From positions 1 to 64,000 of the forward strand of contig JAHBNG010000036.1 of NCBI GenBank assembly GCA_019217005.1: DNA of 64,000 bases, written 5' to 3'. This document shows, in pieces, positions 36,931 to 46,823 of this stretch (positions are counted from its first letter, which is position 1; the number at the start of each line of letters is the position of its first letter). The notes below the pieces were generated by a model. That model saw only the letters and a program-made list of their open reading frames with translations. It was not told the DNA's origin and made no database searches. This DNA is from Chloroflexi bacterium TSY. Lineage in GTDB: Bacteria; Chloroflexota; Anaerolineae; Caldilineales; Caldilineaceae. Position numbers and translations under genes: made by a program.

Positions 36931-38145
36931 ATGGCAAAAATCAAGGAAATTAAACCCATCCGGACGCGGGCAAACGGGACGTGGGTCATTGTTAAGGTGA
37001 TTACCGACCAGCCTGGGCTTTACGGTATTGGTTCGGCGAGTGATCATTATCGAGCGAGAACCGTGATCACGGCACTTGAAACCATTGAACCACTGCTGAT
37101 TGGTCGTGATACAAGCCAAATCGAGGATATCTGGCAATCGATCTACACCAGTGGCTACTGGCGCAATGATTCGATCATCAATACGGTGCAAGCAGGTATC
37201 GATATGGCCCTTTGGGACATCAAGGGGAAAGAGGCAGGGATGCCCGTCTATCAATTGTTGGGTGGGCCCTGTCGCCGCGCGGTACCTTGCTATGCGCACG
37301 CTGGCGGCGATGCTCTGGCTGCGTTGGAAGATGACGTTCGCCGCTATATTGAGGAGGGATATCAGGTCATTCGTTGTCAGCTTGGACCGTATGGCGGTGG
37401 TGGCTTCATTGAGGGACGCAATGCAGGGCAGCCCAAGAATGGAAGGGGACTCCCACGGGTTTTTGATGATGAAGCCTACTTGGAGAACATTCCTGCTATG
37501 TTCGCCCATCTGCGGGACAAGTTGGGCTTTGGTGTCAAGCTGACTCACGATGTGCACGAGCACTTGCGTCCCCATAACGCTGTGACTCTGGCCAAACTGC
37601 TCGAACCCTATCGCCTCTTTTTTCTGGAAGATCTGCTGTCGCCGGAGCAGATCCATTGGTATCGTCAGGTACGTCAGCAATGTACCACGCCCCAAGCAAT
37701 GGGTGAACTCTTTATCAACCCGCATGAGTGGACACCCCTCATCACCGAACGGCTCATCGACTATGTGCGGGTGCGGGTCTCCAAAGGAGGTGGCATCACC
37801 AACTGTCGCAAGATTGCTCATCTGTGTGAATGGTTTGGCGTTCACACGGTATGGCAGGAGGGGGGCGACAACGATCCCGTCAACCAGATGGCGGCGGTAC
37901 ACTTGGATCTGGTCAGCTGGAACTTTGGGATTCAAGAAGAGAACCACTTTGCACCGGAGGAATACGATCTCTTTCCAGGACACGCTCTGCTGGAAGGCGG
38001 CTATCTCTATGCCAACGAACAGCCAGGTCTGGGGATCGATATTGACGAGGCCAAGGCTGCAGCGCTACTCAATCCAGAGAAAGCGGCGCGCTCCATGTTC
38101 ATGGCCGAAGATCGACGCGTGGATGGGACAATCGTGCGACCTTAG
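36931..38145 (+). CDS. enolase-superfamily sugar-acid dehydratase (ManD/RspA type)
   Basis: This is a 404-residue protein, the normal length of the mannonate dehydratase subgroup. The start ATG at 36931 is chosen from the family's usual N-terminus (KIKEIKPIRT). Motifs are GIDMALWDIKGKEAGMPVYQ, THDVHEHLRP, FFLEDLLSPEQ, GELFINPHEWTPLI, the VRVSKGGGITNCRKIA strand and VWQEGGDNDPVNQMA. Family members dehydrate D-mannonate or D-gluconate to 2-keto-3-deoxygluconate. A KDPG aldolase gene at 49079 would suit the next steps if a KDG kinase exists elsewhere. Confidence 0.9.
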   Translation: MAKIKEIKPIRTRANGTWVIVKVITDQPGLYGIGSASDHYRARTVITALETIEPLLIGRDTSQIEDIWQSIYTSGYWRNDSIINTVQAGIDMALWDIKGKEAGMPVYQLLGGPCRRAVPCYAHAGGDALAALEDDVRRYIEEGYQVIRCQLGPYGGGGFIEGRNAGQPKNGRGLPRVFDDEAYLENIPAMFAHLRDKLGFGVKLTHDVHEHLRPHNAVTLAKLLEPYRLFFLEDLLSPEQIHWYRQVRQQCTTPQAMGELFINPHEWTPLITERLIDYVRVRVSKGGGITNCRKIAHLCEWFGVHTVWQEGGDNDPVNQMAAVHLDLVSWNFGIQEENHFAPEEYDLFPGHALLEGGYLYANEQPGLGIDIDEAKAAALLNPEKAARSMFMAEDRRVDGTIVRP

Positions 38146-38146
38146 A

Positions 38147-38225
38147 ATCTATTCGAAAGGCGGTTGTGAATCTGACTAGCTTCTCGAGCGAAAATCCATC
38201 ATCACAGAACTTTTCGGATAAGCAC
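38147..38225 (+). repeat. MITE-C copy
   Basis: It begins ATCTATTCGAAAGGCGGTTG and ends ATCACAGAACTTTTCGGATAA, with TTCTCGAGCG in the middle. It lies directly after the stop of the dehydratase gene and just before the end of the convergent MFS gene. Confidence 0.8.
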
Positions 38226-38248
38226 GTAGTGAGGGTTCGGGTTACTGA

Positions 38249-38587
38249 TCATGAAACTTGTGCATGGCGGTGATATTGAAACAGAACCAGACCCAATGCT
38301 GCACCAAGTCCCAAATAGAGCACTGGTAGGCCAATCACGTTGGCAACGGAGAAGGCAAAGAGTGGACCAATGGCCGAGCCCGCATCAGAGGCAGTGACGT
38401 AGGTACTCATAAAGAGGTGAGGCCGTGTAGTTTGGGTGGCCGCACCGGCAGCCGCAGCCGAGAGCACCACAAAGAGACCACCTTTGGCTAGAAAGGCTAG
38501 CAATAGAGAGAAAATGGCCAATGTGGCTGGCAGCATGACGGCTCCCACCAGGCAGAGGAAAAGTATGCAGACCAAAAGCAGTGCCAT
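38249..38587 (-). pseudogene. MFS transporter, C-terminal part
   Basis: This is the in-frame continuation of 38651-39547 after the TGA and 21 further codons. It holds the last three or four helices (LLLVCILFLCLVGAVMLPA, then GLFVVLSAAAAGAATQTTRP). It has its own ATG at 38587 but no reason to be made alone. The pair represents one recently disabled transporter or a recoded/sequencing-error stop. Confidence 0.75.
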
Positions 38588-38650
38588 CTGTTGCTGTCCC
38601 CATTGATCCGAAAGATGACCGAGCGTTGGGCCAACAGTAAGATCGGTGAG

Positions 38651-39547
38651 TCAACGCACGCCGTGCAGGATCCCCGTTATGGTTGCAATCCCAATCCCCA
38701 ATATCAATCCAGATTGAGCTTCTCCCAGTTTGCTAATCAGAAATAACGATGTGGTCGCAATGACAATGCTATTGAGTAGCAGATCACAGAAAGTCGCGCC
38801 AAGTAGCCAACGATGAACCGGTTTTGCCAGAACAGACAACCAGCTGCGACTCAAATTACGCAACTGTAGATCGATGCGATACGGGGCAACTACATGGCTG
38901 GCGACCATCTGTTGATCGGGGAGTGAGCTCCTGGGTGTCGGATCGGTTGTGGTGGGCCAACGGATTCCACTCGCCACTGGTAGAGCGAGGATCGCCATTG
39001 CGATAACGGCACCGATAGCTGCGGAAAATCCATAAGCATCATAAAGATAACCGCCACACAAAACCCCAATCGCACTCCCGAAGCGGACGAGTCCCCAGAG
39101 AATACCGGTCATCCGTCCTTTGACCCTGTCTCCCGCGACCCAGATAGCTTGATAGCCTCCCTGGCGCAGCGCCGACCAACCAATTCCCCAAATGATACGC
39201 GCCATCAACAGGGTCATAAAGCCCCAGCCCATTCCATAAAGAACCGTTGCAATGACCCCCAATAATGTGGCATCAATAAATGGAGAGCGTGGTCCCAATT
39301 TTTCATAAAAGCCGCTGGCCCAAGTGTTAGAAAGCAGTCGAATCAGCCGATTGGCACTGAGGAGGATACCAACTTGGGGTAGCGAGATTCCTAGATTGGT
39401 GGCTTCGAGCGGCAAGATACTGTAAAGTAGCGAATCGCCCATGATGGACAGTCCGATTGTTACTCCGACACTGAACACCAATTTCGTCGATGCGGAGCTG
39501 GTCGCCTCTGCCTGGATAGCTTGTTCTTTTGATTGACCTAGATTCAT
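38651..39547 (-). pseudogene. MFS transporter, N-terminal part (in-frame TGA)
   Basis: The start at 39547 (MNLGQSKEQAIQ) precedes about nine membrane helices, with LGISLPQVGILLSANRLIRL and GRMTGILWGLVRFGSAIGVL as typical segments. The frame ends at TGA (38651-38653) after GILHGVR. The next codons in the same frame read LTDLTVGPTLGHLSDQWG, the expected loop motif, and continue to 38249. A TGG to TGA change is the simplest explanation. The whole gene would encode 432 residues. Confidence 0.8.
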
Positions 39548-39850
39548 TGCCAGAGAGTAACAGGTTCTTACGAATATGCCAATCTCTCTGTCCTCTCGAG
39601 CATCCTGTTTTGGCGTCAGCTCTTGTGTCGGCCAGATGGCGTAACCTATTCGTTTGCGATGCGGAACAAACAAGCTGTTGGTTCTACTTTTGGCCAAAAC
39701 CGCGACCGAGACTCTGTTTTTCGTCTTGACGATTGTTGTCGCTGCGATTATGATATCAATGGTAGACTCAGTAGATCCAAGATGTGTCTTATTTGCGTGG
39801 AGAGAACGCCTCCTCCGCATGGTTTATGGTCTCATTAAGTAGTCCTGAAT

Positions 39851-39986
39851 CTATAGCCTTTCAGGAAAAGATTTTCCTGTTATTGACGGCATTGCAGCCG
39901 GTCAGCTAGTCAGCTCTCTGGCTGACCGGCTGCAATGCTGACATGCTACTGTTTTGCGTGGAAAAACATTATCTGAACATCTATAG
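39851..39986 (+). repeat. MITE-F copy 2
   Basis: This 136-bp element runs from CTATAGCCTTTCAGGAAAAG to ATCTGAACATCTATAG, with the internal palindrome CAGCCGGTCAGC...GCTGACCGGCTG. The surrounding stretch 39548-40379 contains no gene. Confidence 0.85.
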
Positions 39987-40268
39987 AATAGTGTGGATGA
40001 TTGATTAGAAGTGTATTAGAGGTGTTGCCCAACTGTACTGGGGGTTATTGTCAGGTGGGAAGAGATCGGGCTACATCCAGTACGATAGATTACCTCCTTT
40101 ATCTGAAAACAGGCAAATTTATTCTCTTCACGAAGCGGGCTCGTGTGGCTATCTAGGGTGGTGTTCAGTATAATTCCGTATAAAAGCTGAGTATAACAAC
40201 CTCCTGAGTCCAGAAACTCTACTGCTAATAGACGTTTCAGCTTCAAAAACGTTACGAAATAACAAGAT

Positions 40269-40354
40269 CAGTAGACCGCAATCGTCAGATTCCTTCGGCT
40301 TTGCTCAGGACAAGCCTTCGCTCCACCCGAGAATGACACGATTGCGGTCTACTG
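40269..40354 (+). repeat. MITE-B copy 3 (complete, 86 bp)
   Basis: It begins CAGTAGACCGCAATCGT and ends ACGATTGCGGTCTACTG. The interior has a second palindromic part around CCTTCGGCTTTGCTCAGG. The flanks are AAGAT and AATAT, an imperfect 5-bp repeat. This is the reference copy for the family. Confidence 0.85.
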
Positions 40355-40379
40355 AATATAGATATGATCATCAACGCAG

Positions 40380-40850
40380 TTAAAAATAGATTTGCGACAC
40401 CGTCTCCGCAACGCAAGCCGGTTTTGGTGCATCTTCCAGTTCGAGTGTCACTTTGTTCACGATCTGCAGACCATTCCCTTTGACTTCATCAACACTCAGC
40501 AACGTTGTACGGGCACGCAGACGCGAGCCGACAGCAACAGGATTGGGGAAACGGACGCGATTCAGGCCATAATTCACCCCCATTTTGACGCCTTCATAGC
40601 GTGGTTTCTCTGGGTCGACCCTGCTCGTCAGATGCGGAATGAGAGACAATGTAAAAAATCCATGAGCCACAGTTGTCCCAAAAGGAGACTCTTTCTTTGC
40701 CCGTTCCGGATCGATATGGATCCACTGGTGATCTAACGTCACATCCGCAAACTGATTCACCATCTCTTGCGTGATCATCATCCAGTCACTCACATGCGTT
40801 TCAGTACCGACTTTTGATTGTAGATCAGCAAATGCAGCTTCGATAGACAT
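40380..40850 (-). CDS. MaoC-like hot-dog dehydratase
   Basis: This is a 156-residue (R)-specific enoyl-CoA hydratase-type protein. The hydratase-2 motif is seen in VTLDHQWIHIDPERA with catalytic Asp and His, followed by SPFGTTVAHGFFTLSLIPHL. The C-terminal strand region is typical. It is the last gene of a four-gene minus-strand run and lies 62 bp after the SDR. With the SDR it could act on hydroxyacyl/enoyl-CoA intermediates. Confidence 0.9.
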   Translation of the reverse strand: MSIEAAFADLQSKVGTETHVSDWMMITQEMVNQFADVTLDHQWIHIDPERAKKESPFGTTVAHGFFTLSLIPHLTSRVDPEKPRYEGVKMGVNYGLNRVRFPNPVAVGSRLRARTTLLSVDEVKGNGLQIVNKVTLELEDAPKPACVAETVSQIYF

Positions 40851-40912
40851 ACACCCCTCCTCTTCTTCTCAAACTCTTCTCTTTATCTCAGCCTTGGCCT
40901 CAATCTCGGCCT

Positions 40913-41740
40913 CTAAATACCTGCCCCGCCCGTCACTTCCAACACATGCCCTGTGATGTAGGATGCGTATGGCGAAGCAAGCATGATAATCCCTCCAGCT
41001 GCTTCTTCGGGGGTTGCTCCCCGCTGGAGGGGAATATAGCGTCGGTCCATGCTGCGTAGTTTTTCGGGAATTCCCAACGCAACTTCCTGCCCATCAATCT
41101 CAATCGTCTCGCCCTTTTCTTTGGATCGGGTTAAGCGGGTGTCGACCAACCCAAAGGCGACAGCATTGCAGCGAATGCCAAACATGCCCCACTCCTTGGC
41201 TACTGTTTTGGTTAAACCCACGATGCCCATCTTGCCAGTGGCATAGTTGATTTGCCCAATGTTGCCATGTAATCCAGAGGTCGATGAAACATTCACAATG
41301 CAGCGCGGCTCGACCGGTTTGTCGCGCCCGATTTCAGCCTTGGCCACTTCGCGCATATAAGGTGTCAATGCTCGAATCATACGGAATGGAGCAGTCGCAT
41401 GGACATCCAGAATCGCTTGCCACTGCTCGTCGCTCATCTTGTGCAACATTCCGTCCCATGTGTAGCCAGCATTATTGACCAACACGTTGATTTTGCCAAA
41501 ACGCTCCACAGTTGTCTTCATCAACTCATCTGGAAAAGCCGGATCTGTCACACTGCCAGGCATTGCAACTGCTTTTCCGCCTTCTGCTTTGATCTCAGCG
41601 ACTGTCTGCTCTGCGGGTTCAGCATTCAAATCGTTGACAACAACCGTTCCTCCTTCCCGGGCAAAAAGTTTTGCGGCTCCCGCACCGATCCCGCGACCGG
41701 CGCCGGTTACAATAATTACTTGGTTTTCAAACATTTTCAT
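40913..41740 (-). CDS. short-chain dehydrogenase/reductase (FabG-like)
   Basis: This is a 275-residue SDR with a nucleotide motif (IIVTGAGRGIGAGAAKLFAR), NNAGYTWDGML, a catalytic Ser in CIVNVSSTSG and YATGK with catalytic Tyr/Lys. The acidic VVNDLN after the second strand suggests NAD preference. The C-terminus (YITGHVLEVTGGAGI) is complete. Paired with MaoC, it resembles 3-hydroxyacyl-CoA dehydrogenases. The gene lies 16 bp behind the 2-hydroxyacid dehydrogenase. Confidence 0.9.
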   Translation of the reverse strand: MKMFENQVIIVTGAGRGIGAGAAKLFAREGGTVVVNDLNAEPAEQTVAEIKAEGGKAVAMPGSVTDPAFPDELMKTTVERFGKINVLVNNAGYTWDGMLHKMSDEQWQAILDVHATAPFRMIRALTPYMREVAKAEIGRDKPVEPRCIVNVSSTSGLHGNIGQINYATGKMGIVGLTKTVAKEWGMFGIRCNAVAFGLVDTRLTRSKEKGETIEIDGQEVALGIPEKLRSMDRRYIPLQRGATPEEAAGGIIMLASPYASYITGHVLEVTGGAGI

Positions 41741-41756
41741 GGTTTCTTCCTTCTAC

Positions 41757-42722
41757 TCAATACCACATCTGCTTGTCGACAACGTTCTTCAATGGTTCAT
41801 TCGCAGCAAAGCGACGTGCATTCTCCAAGAAAACGTTGAACCAGCGCTCCGGTATATTCTCAGCATCCTTGACTGCGATATGTGGCGTTAGAATGACGTT
41901 GGGCAATGTCCAGAGCTTGTGCTCCGTTGGAAATGGTTCAACTTCGTAGACATCCAACGCACAGCCTGCAATGGTTCCATTTTCCACTGCGGCTGTCAGA
42001 TCATCGAGTTTGGTTGTGGCACCCCGTCCAATGTTGATGAAATAGGCGCTCTTTTTCATCAGACCAAAGCGATCAGCATTCCACATCCCTTCCGTATCAG
42101 GCGTATGGGGTGTTGTGACAACCACAAAATCAGCTTCCGGAATCGAGCCATCTAACTCGGCAGGAGAGCGTTTTTCAACATCATGGACTTCGTGCTCCCA
42201 CCGTTCATCGATGCCAATCACGCGCATCCCAAACGCCCGACAGAGTCGCGCTGTCTCATGACCAATGCCGCCAACACCCACAATCAGTACCGTGGCGGTG
42301 GCTAAATCAATGTAGGTGCTTTTGCGGGCATCTTTATCCCACTGAGGAATGCGCTGAGCATCCATGTAATAGGGCAGACCGCGCGCCAATGCCAACATAT
42401 ACATCAGGATATGCTGGCCAATATGATCATTGTAAACACCCCGTGGGTTGCAGACGACCACCGGATGTTCGACCAACTCCGGGTAGTAGAATCCAGCTTT
42501 TGGACCAGCCTGTGGGCTTTGCAACCAGCGCAACTTCTGGGCACCGGCTAACATATCTGGTGGCACCCAACCAAAGACGGCATCCGCATCCACCAAATCG
42601 TTGTGTGCATCCTCGTCTGTCTCTGGTAGAGTAATGTGATATTGAGGCAACTCGGCACGAAGTCGATTTGCCCACTGGAGCGATTGCTCACTCTGCGGTG
42701 GCATCATGACAAGTTTAATCAT
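41757..42722 (-). CDS. D-isomer-specific 2-hydroxyacid dehydrogenase
   Basis: This is a 321-residue NAD(P)-dependent dehydrogenase. The Rossmann motif is VLIVGVGGIGHETARL. The catalytic set is Arg in FVVVTTPHTPDTEG/NIGRGATT, Glu in DVYEVEPFPTEHKLW and His in VILTPHIA. The gene lies 5 bp after malate synthase G, so a role as glyoxylate or hydroxypyruvate reductase is plausible. This is inferred from the neighbour only. Confidence 0.88.
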   Translation of the reverse strand: MIKLVMMPPQSEQSLQWANRLRAELPQYHITLPETDEDAHNDLVDADAVFGWVPPDMLAGAQKLRWLQSPQAGPKAGFYYPELVEHPVVVCNPRGVYNDHIGQHILMYMLALARGLPYYMDAQRIPQWDKDARKSTYIDLATATVLIVGVGGIGHETARLCRAFGMRVIGIDERWEHEVHDVEKRSPAELDGSIPEADFVVVTTPHTPDTEGMWNADRFGLMKKSAYFINIGRGATTKLDDLTAAVENGTIAGCALDVYEVEPFPTEHKLWTLPNVILTPHIAVKDAENIPERWFNVFLENARRFAANEPLKNVVDKQMWY

Positions 42723-42727
42723 AATCG

Positions 42728-44911
42728 TTACCCCCTCGCAGCCTTAAACTCTCGCCGTCGCGCATGAAGAACATTCTCTGTATAACCATTCGCTTCATGC
42801 CGACCATTCAAGACCAGATCCATGGCAGCTTGAAATTCGATACTCTGCTCAAACTCAGGCGCCATATTGCGATAAGCCGGATCCCCACTGTTTTGACGAT
42901 CCACAACCGCTGCCATTCGCTCAAAGGTTGCGCGTATCTGTTGCTCACCAACAATCTCATGATGAAGCCAGTTGGCGATGTGCTGGCTTGAAATGCGTAA
43001 AGTTGCCCGATCCTCCATCAAGCCCACATCATTGATATCAGGAACTTTAGAACAACCAACACCTTGCCCGACCCAACGTACAACATATCCTAGGATCCCT
43101 TGCGCATTGTTGTCCAATTCAGCCTGAATCTCATCTGCCGCTAGCTCCCGAGCCAGCAGAGGTGGTGTCAAAATGTCATCGAGGCTTGCCCGGTTGCGCT
43201 TAGATAGCTCAGCCTGACGTGCCGCCACGTGAACTTGATGATAATGAATTGCGTGCAGGGTTGCCGCTGTTGGTGATGGAACCCAGGCAGTTGTGGCACC
43301 AGCCAACGGATGCCCCATCTTGGTCTCAACCATTTCGCGCATGGCATCCGGCATGGCCCACATTCCTTTGCCGATCTGCGCTCTGCCAATCAGTCCAGTC
43401 TCGATTCCAACATCCACATTCCAGTCTTCATAGGCACTGATCCAAGGTTGACCCTTGATTTCACCTTTGGGCAACATAGCACCAGCCTCCATCGCCGTGT
43501 GCATCTCATCACCTGTTCGGTCGAGGAAACCGGTATTGATAAAGATGACCCGTTCTTTGGCAGCTCGAATTGCTTCTTTAAGATTCACCGTCGTGCGCCG
43601 CTCCTCATCCATGATGCCCATCTTGATCGTGTTCCGTGCCAATCCGAGCGCATCTTCTACACGTCCAAATAGCTCGACCGTGGCTACAACTTCTTCTGGA
43701 CCATGCATCTTGGGCTTGACGATATAAATACTCCCGGCACGGCTGTTACCGCCCTGATTGCCGCCCCTCAGATCGTGCAGCGCTGCCAATGAGGTGATCA
43801 ATGCGTCCAGAAATCCCTCCGGAATTGGCTCACCCTCTACCGTGGTCACAGCATCGGTATACATATGAATGCCGACATTGCGCACGAGCAGCAGACTTCG
43901 TCCAGGCAGGGTAACGGTCTCTCCATTTGGTGACGTAAACGTTTGATCCGAGTTGAGTCGACGCGTCAGAGATTGACCTCCTTTGTCAAAAGTCGTCTCC
44001 AGCGTCCCCTTCATAATACCGGTCCAATTCCGATAGACGCGCACCTTGTCTTGGGCATCGACTGCAGCAACGGAATCTTCGCAATCTTGAATGGTTATCA
44101 CAGCAGCTTCTAAATTGATGTCTTTGACGCCAGCAGGGCTTGTTCGTCCAATGGGATGGTCACGGTCGATCTGGATCTCAATATGGAGTCCGTTATTCTT
44201 GAGCCAGATCGAAGTGAGTGCCCCGCTGGTTTCTCGATATCCAACAAACTGACTCGGATCGCGCAATCCCACAGTCGCACCATTCACCAACGTCGCCTGT
44301 AAACTTTGTACGCCATCCTTCTCTTGCAGCGTAAATTGTGTAACATCTGCATGGGTTCCACCGTCTAAACCAACCGATTCGTCCAGAAATTTTTGACTAT
44401 ACGCAATGACAGCAGCACCTCGTTGCGGGTTATAGCTATCCCCTTTCTCCAGCCCTCCTTCTTCCCCAATTACATCTGTGCCATAGAGGGCATCATAGAG
44501 GCTTCCCCAACGCGCGTTCGCGGCATTCAGAGCATAGCGCGCATTGTCGACCGGCACAACCAACTGAGGGCCAGCGACGAGTGCAATCTCTGGATCGACA
44601 TTTTCCGTTGTCACCTCAAAATCATCACCCTCAGATAACAAATAGCCAATCTCCATCAAAAATGCCTTGCGCGTCTCGGGTGTGCTCCTTTGTCCCTCTC
44701 CATTTATGTACCAGGCATCGATCTGCTCTTGCAGTGCGTCACGCCGCGCCAAAAGTGAACGATTTTTATCACCCAAATCTTTTACAATCCCGCCCAATGC
44801 TGTCCAAACAGCATCCGCTTCTAAATCGGTACCAGGCACAATCTCATCCCGCACCAAATCATACAATTCCTTGTTGACCTTCAACCGGCCAACCTCGACC
44901 ATATCAGACAC
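42728..44911 (-). CDS. glcB: malate synthase G
   Basis: This is a 727-residue protein, the normal length of the monomeric G form. It condenses glyoxylate with acetyl-CoA to malate. GTG at 44911 is chosen because AAGGAG lies seven bases upstream. Family landmarks are [96 protein letters not shown] and [20 protein letters not shown]. The associated downstream genes suggest glyoxylate or C2-compound assimilation. Confidence 0.95.
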   Translation of the reverse strand: MSDMVEVGRLKVNKELYDLVRDEIVPGTDLEADAVWTALGGIVKDLGDKNRSLLARRDALQEQIDAWYINGEGQRSTPETRKAFLMEIGYLLSEGDDFEVTTENVDPEIALVAGPQLVVPVDNARYALNAANARWGSLYDALYGTDVIGEEGGLEKGDSYNPQRGAAVIAYSQKFLDESVGLDGGTHADVTQFTLQEKDGVQSLQATLVNGATVGLRDPSQFVGYRETSGALTSIWLKNNGLHIEIQIDRDHPIGRTSPAGVKDINLEAAVITIQDCEDSVAAVDAQDKVRVYRNWTGIMKGTLETTFDKGGQSLTRRLNSDQTFTSPNGETVTLPGRSLLLVRNVGIHMYTDAVTTVEGEPIPEGFLDALITSLAALHDLRGGNQGGNSRAGSIYIVKPKMHGPEEVVATVELFGRVEDALGLARNTIKMGIMDEERRTTVNLKEAIRAAKERVIFINTGFLDRTGDEMHTAMEAGAMLPKGEIKGQPWISAYEDWNVDVGIETGLIGRAQIGKGMWAMPDAMREMVETKMGHPLAGATTAWVPSPTAATLHAIHYHQVHVAARQAELSKRNRASLDDILTPPLLARELAADEIQAELDNNAQGILGYVVRWVGQGVGCSKVPDINDVGLMEDRATLRISSQHIANWLHHEIVGEQQIRATFERMAAVVDRQNSGDPAYRNMAPEFEQSIEFQAAMDLVLNGRHEANGYTENVLHARRREFKAARG

Positions 44912-45205
44912 GTGGTTTCTCCTTTTAAGTGATTTTTGGTTTTCGTTTGTCAAGCGATTGTCGTTTAACGGGATCTCAGGTGGTTGAGACGAGAAGTCGA
45001 ACCATGAGGGCAATGAAGAGATTGAAGGATTGTTTGCCTCTTCTTCAATTCCTTCATGGTCAATATGGCATTTCTTGTCAACCCTTTGAGCTCCGATTGA
45101 ACCGCGACTGTTTTGAAAAATCGTTTGTGTTCGAAATCAAATAACTCACCGATAGATCCCTTCGGCTCCACTCAAGACCAGCATTCATTTCACTCGAGAA
45201 GTTAT
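44912..45205. other. intergenic upstream of malate synthase G
   Basis: No gene is seen. At about 45135-45212 a weak inverted repeat, CAAATAACTC...GAAGTTATTTAAT, surrounds a CTTCGGCTCCACTCAAG stretch resembling the inside of MITE-B. It may be a decayed relative. The promoter for the operon should lie here. Confidence 0.4.
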
Positions 45206-46648
45206 TTAATCGTCATTTCTTAATGCATCCACTGTTATGGCAGAAGGTGCAAGTCGCTGCTCGCTCATCTGCATTCCTGACTCCCGTATCGAATCCGATG
45301 CAGGAGTTGCATCATCATGCTCAATTGCTGATGCTGAAGCAAATGCAGAAACTGATGGCAACACGTAGCGAGGAAGTCGTACAAATGCTGGCGGCAAATA
45401 GGGCAGCGGATCGGAGAACCCACCCCATCCGTCACCTACATTAAAAGGATTGATCGCAACCGCAAAATGCAAATGTGGTCCAGTGCTTTGACCACTATTC
45501 CCAGAACGTCCCAGGAATGTGCCACGACGAACAGAGTCATTCCGCTGAACCGCGATACTGTCGAGGTGGGCATAGATCGAGCGCCCCCATGAATGTTGCA
45601 AGAGCAGCCAGTTTCCAAATCCCTGGGGATCGTTGCCGATAAAAATGACCTGCCCAGCCTCACATGCTACGAGTCGAACGCCCACTGGCGTCAAGAAATC
45701 AATGCCGTTATGTCCCCTTAACGGCACACCCCCAGGTGCAAACCGTCGATAAAAGTCAGGATTCTCTCCCCAAAGTTGCGCAATACCAAAGGGTGTCTCG
45801 GTTGGAGGATTCAGGTAGATTCCCTGTCGTTTATCCCCAATATTTGTGTTCGGCAGCTTGGGTGCCACACGCAATAGATCTTGATTGTTCACGCTCTCTG
45901 CCACCCAGCCAACTTGTTCGCCAGTTGGTGTGATCCCCCCAACGTTCCACCAAGTTAAGCCGTCTTCTTCTTCCGGTCCCCCAATCACGTTAATGGTGGC
46001 GCGCACGTCATAGGCACCAAGCACATCGTCGGGTGGTTTGTTTTGGAATCCGGGCGTCTTACGCACTCGCACAGCTGTTGCAGCTTGAATGAGATCGCCA
46101 GCAGCAAACTTATTCTCGATTGGCACGGGGCGTTCCGCGTTCGGTGCAGCAACCAGAAGATGTGCGCCCGACGGTGCACTCTCTGCCATCCAGCCCGTCA
46201 CAGCCCGTCGATTCTGATTGACAGTTTCGATCTGCCACCAAATCAGCTCATCTCTTGTTTCAGGACCGGCGACCACCAACCCGACCGTATCCTCCCAGAC
46301 TTCGCCCAAAATATCGGTATCTGGCTTGTCAAAGATACCGGGCGTTCGTCGAATCCGCGTAAAGTCTAGCGTCCGCACCAGATCCCCAACAGCAAACTTG
46401 GCTGGTGGCTCTCCAGAATCGATTTTTTCCAATAGTATCAAGCCAGGCACGCTCTCAGCCATCCAACCAGTGATTCCACGTCCACCGACCGTTGCGCGCC
46501 CCTGCCACCAAATCAGGCCATCCACAGCTTGAGGCCCTGCCACAATCGTGACAACTGTATTGGCTGGAGTATCCACAATCGTATCGTTACCGGGCTTGTT
46601 TCGAAAACCTGGCGTTTGACGTGCGCGCACAACAGTGGTGGTCTGCAC
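45206..46648 (-). CDS. SH3-like repeats with C-terminal M23 peptidase domain (3' part of a split gene)
   Basis: Three SH3-like units (each around VRxRxTPGFxNKP ... WW) are followed by a LytM/M23 metallopeptidase domain. The zinc motif is HNGIDF (HxxxD), and YAHLDSIAVQRNDSV and GPHLHFAV (HxH) are also present. The frame is open upstream past 46648 to the poly-G tract (C on this strand) at 46686-46698 and carries on from the glycosidase-like piece at 46824-48536. It is predicted to cleave peptidoglycan peptides if exported. No signal peptide is visible on the joined protein. Confidence 0.85.
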   Translation of the reverse strand: MQTTTVVRARQTPGFRNKPGNDTIVDTPANTVVTIVAGPQAVDGLIWWQGRATVGGRGITGWMAESVPGLILLEKIDSGEPPAKFAVGDLVRTLDFTRIRRTPGIFDKPDTDILGEVWEDTVGLVVAGPETRDELIWWQIETVNQNRRAVTGWMAESAPSGAHLLVAAPNAERPVPIENKFAAGDLIQAATAVRVRKTPGFQNKPPDDVLGAYDVRATINVIGGPEEEDGLTWWNVGGITPTGEQVGWVAESVNNQDLLRVAPKLPNTNIGDKRQGIYLNPPTETPFGIAQLWGENPDFYRRFAPGGVPLRGHNGIDFLTPVGVRLVACEAGQVIFIGNDPQGFGNWLLLQHSWGRSIYAHLDSIAVQRNDSVRRGTFLGRSGNSGQSTGPHLHFAVAINPFNVGDGWGGFSDPLPYLPPAFVRLPRYVLPSVSAFASASAIEHDDATPASDSIRESGMQMSEQRLAPSAITVDALRNDD

Positions 46649-46685
46649 ACGTTCGCCGACTGCAAACTTCTCTGTTCCAACCGGA

Positions 46686-46698
46686 GGGGGGGGGGGGG
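46686..46698. repeat. 13-G homopolymer inside a coding region
   Basis: A run of thirteen G (C on the coding strand) encodes the polyproline stretch PNGFPPPPPPPP. Reading changes frame at this tract, so one or two bases more or fewer restore VGTEKFAVGERV. Such tracts can mediate slipped-strand phase variation but are also a standard site of sequencing error. Confidence 0.8.
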
Positions 46699-46823
46699 CG
46701 GCGGAGGTGGAAATCCGTTGGGCACAAGCTGAACCAACGCCTCTCTATTGACGCTTGCCGCCAGCCAGCCCTCAATGGTCCGTCCGCCTGCTGTTGTGCG
46801 GACCTGCCACCAGATTAAGCCAT

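Noticed and set aside
44990..45212. A further MITE-B copy upstream of malate synthase
   Set aside because: Only the inner CTTCGGCTCCACTC stretch is similar; the CAGTAG termini are absent, so it is not listed as a member.
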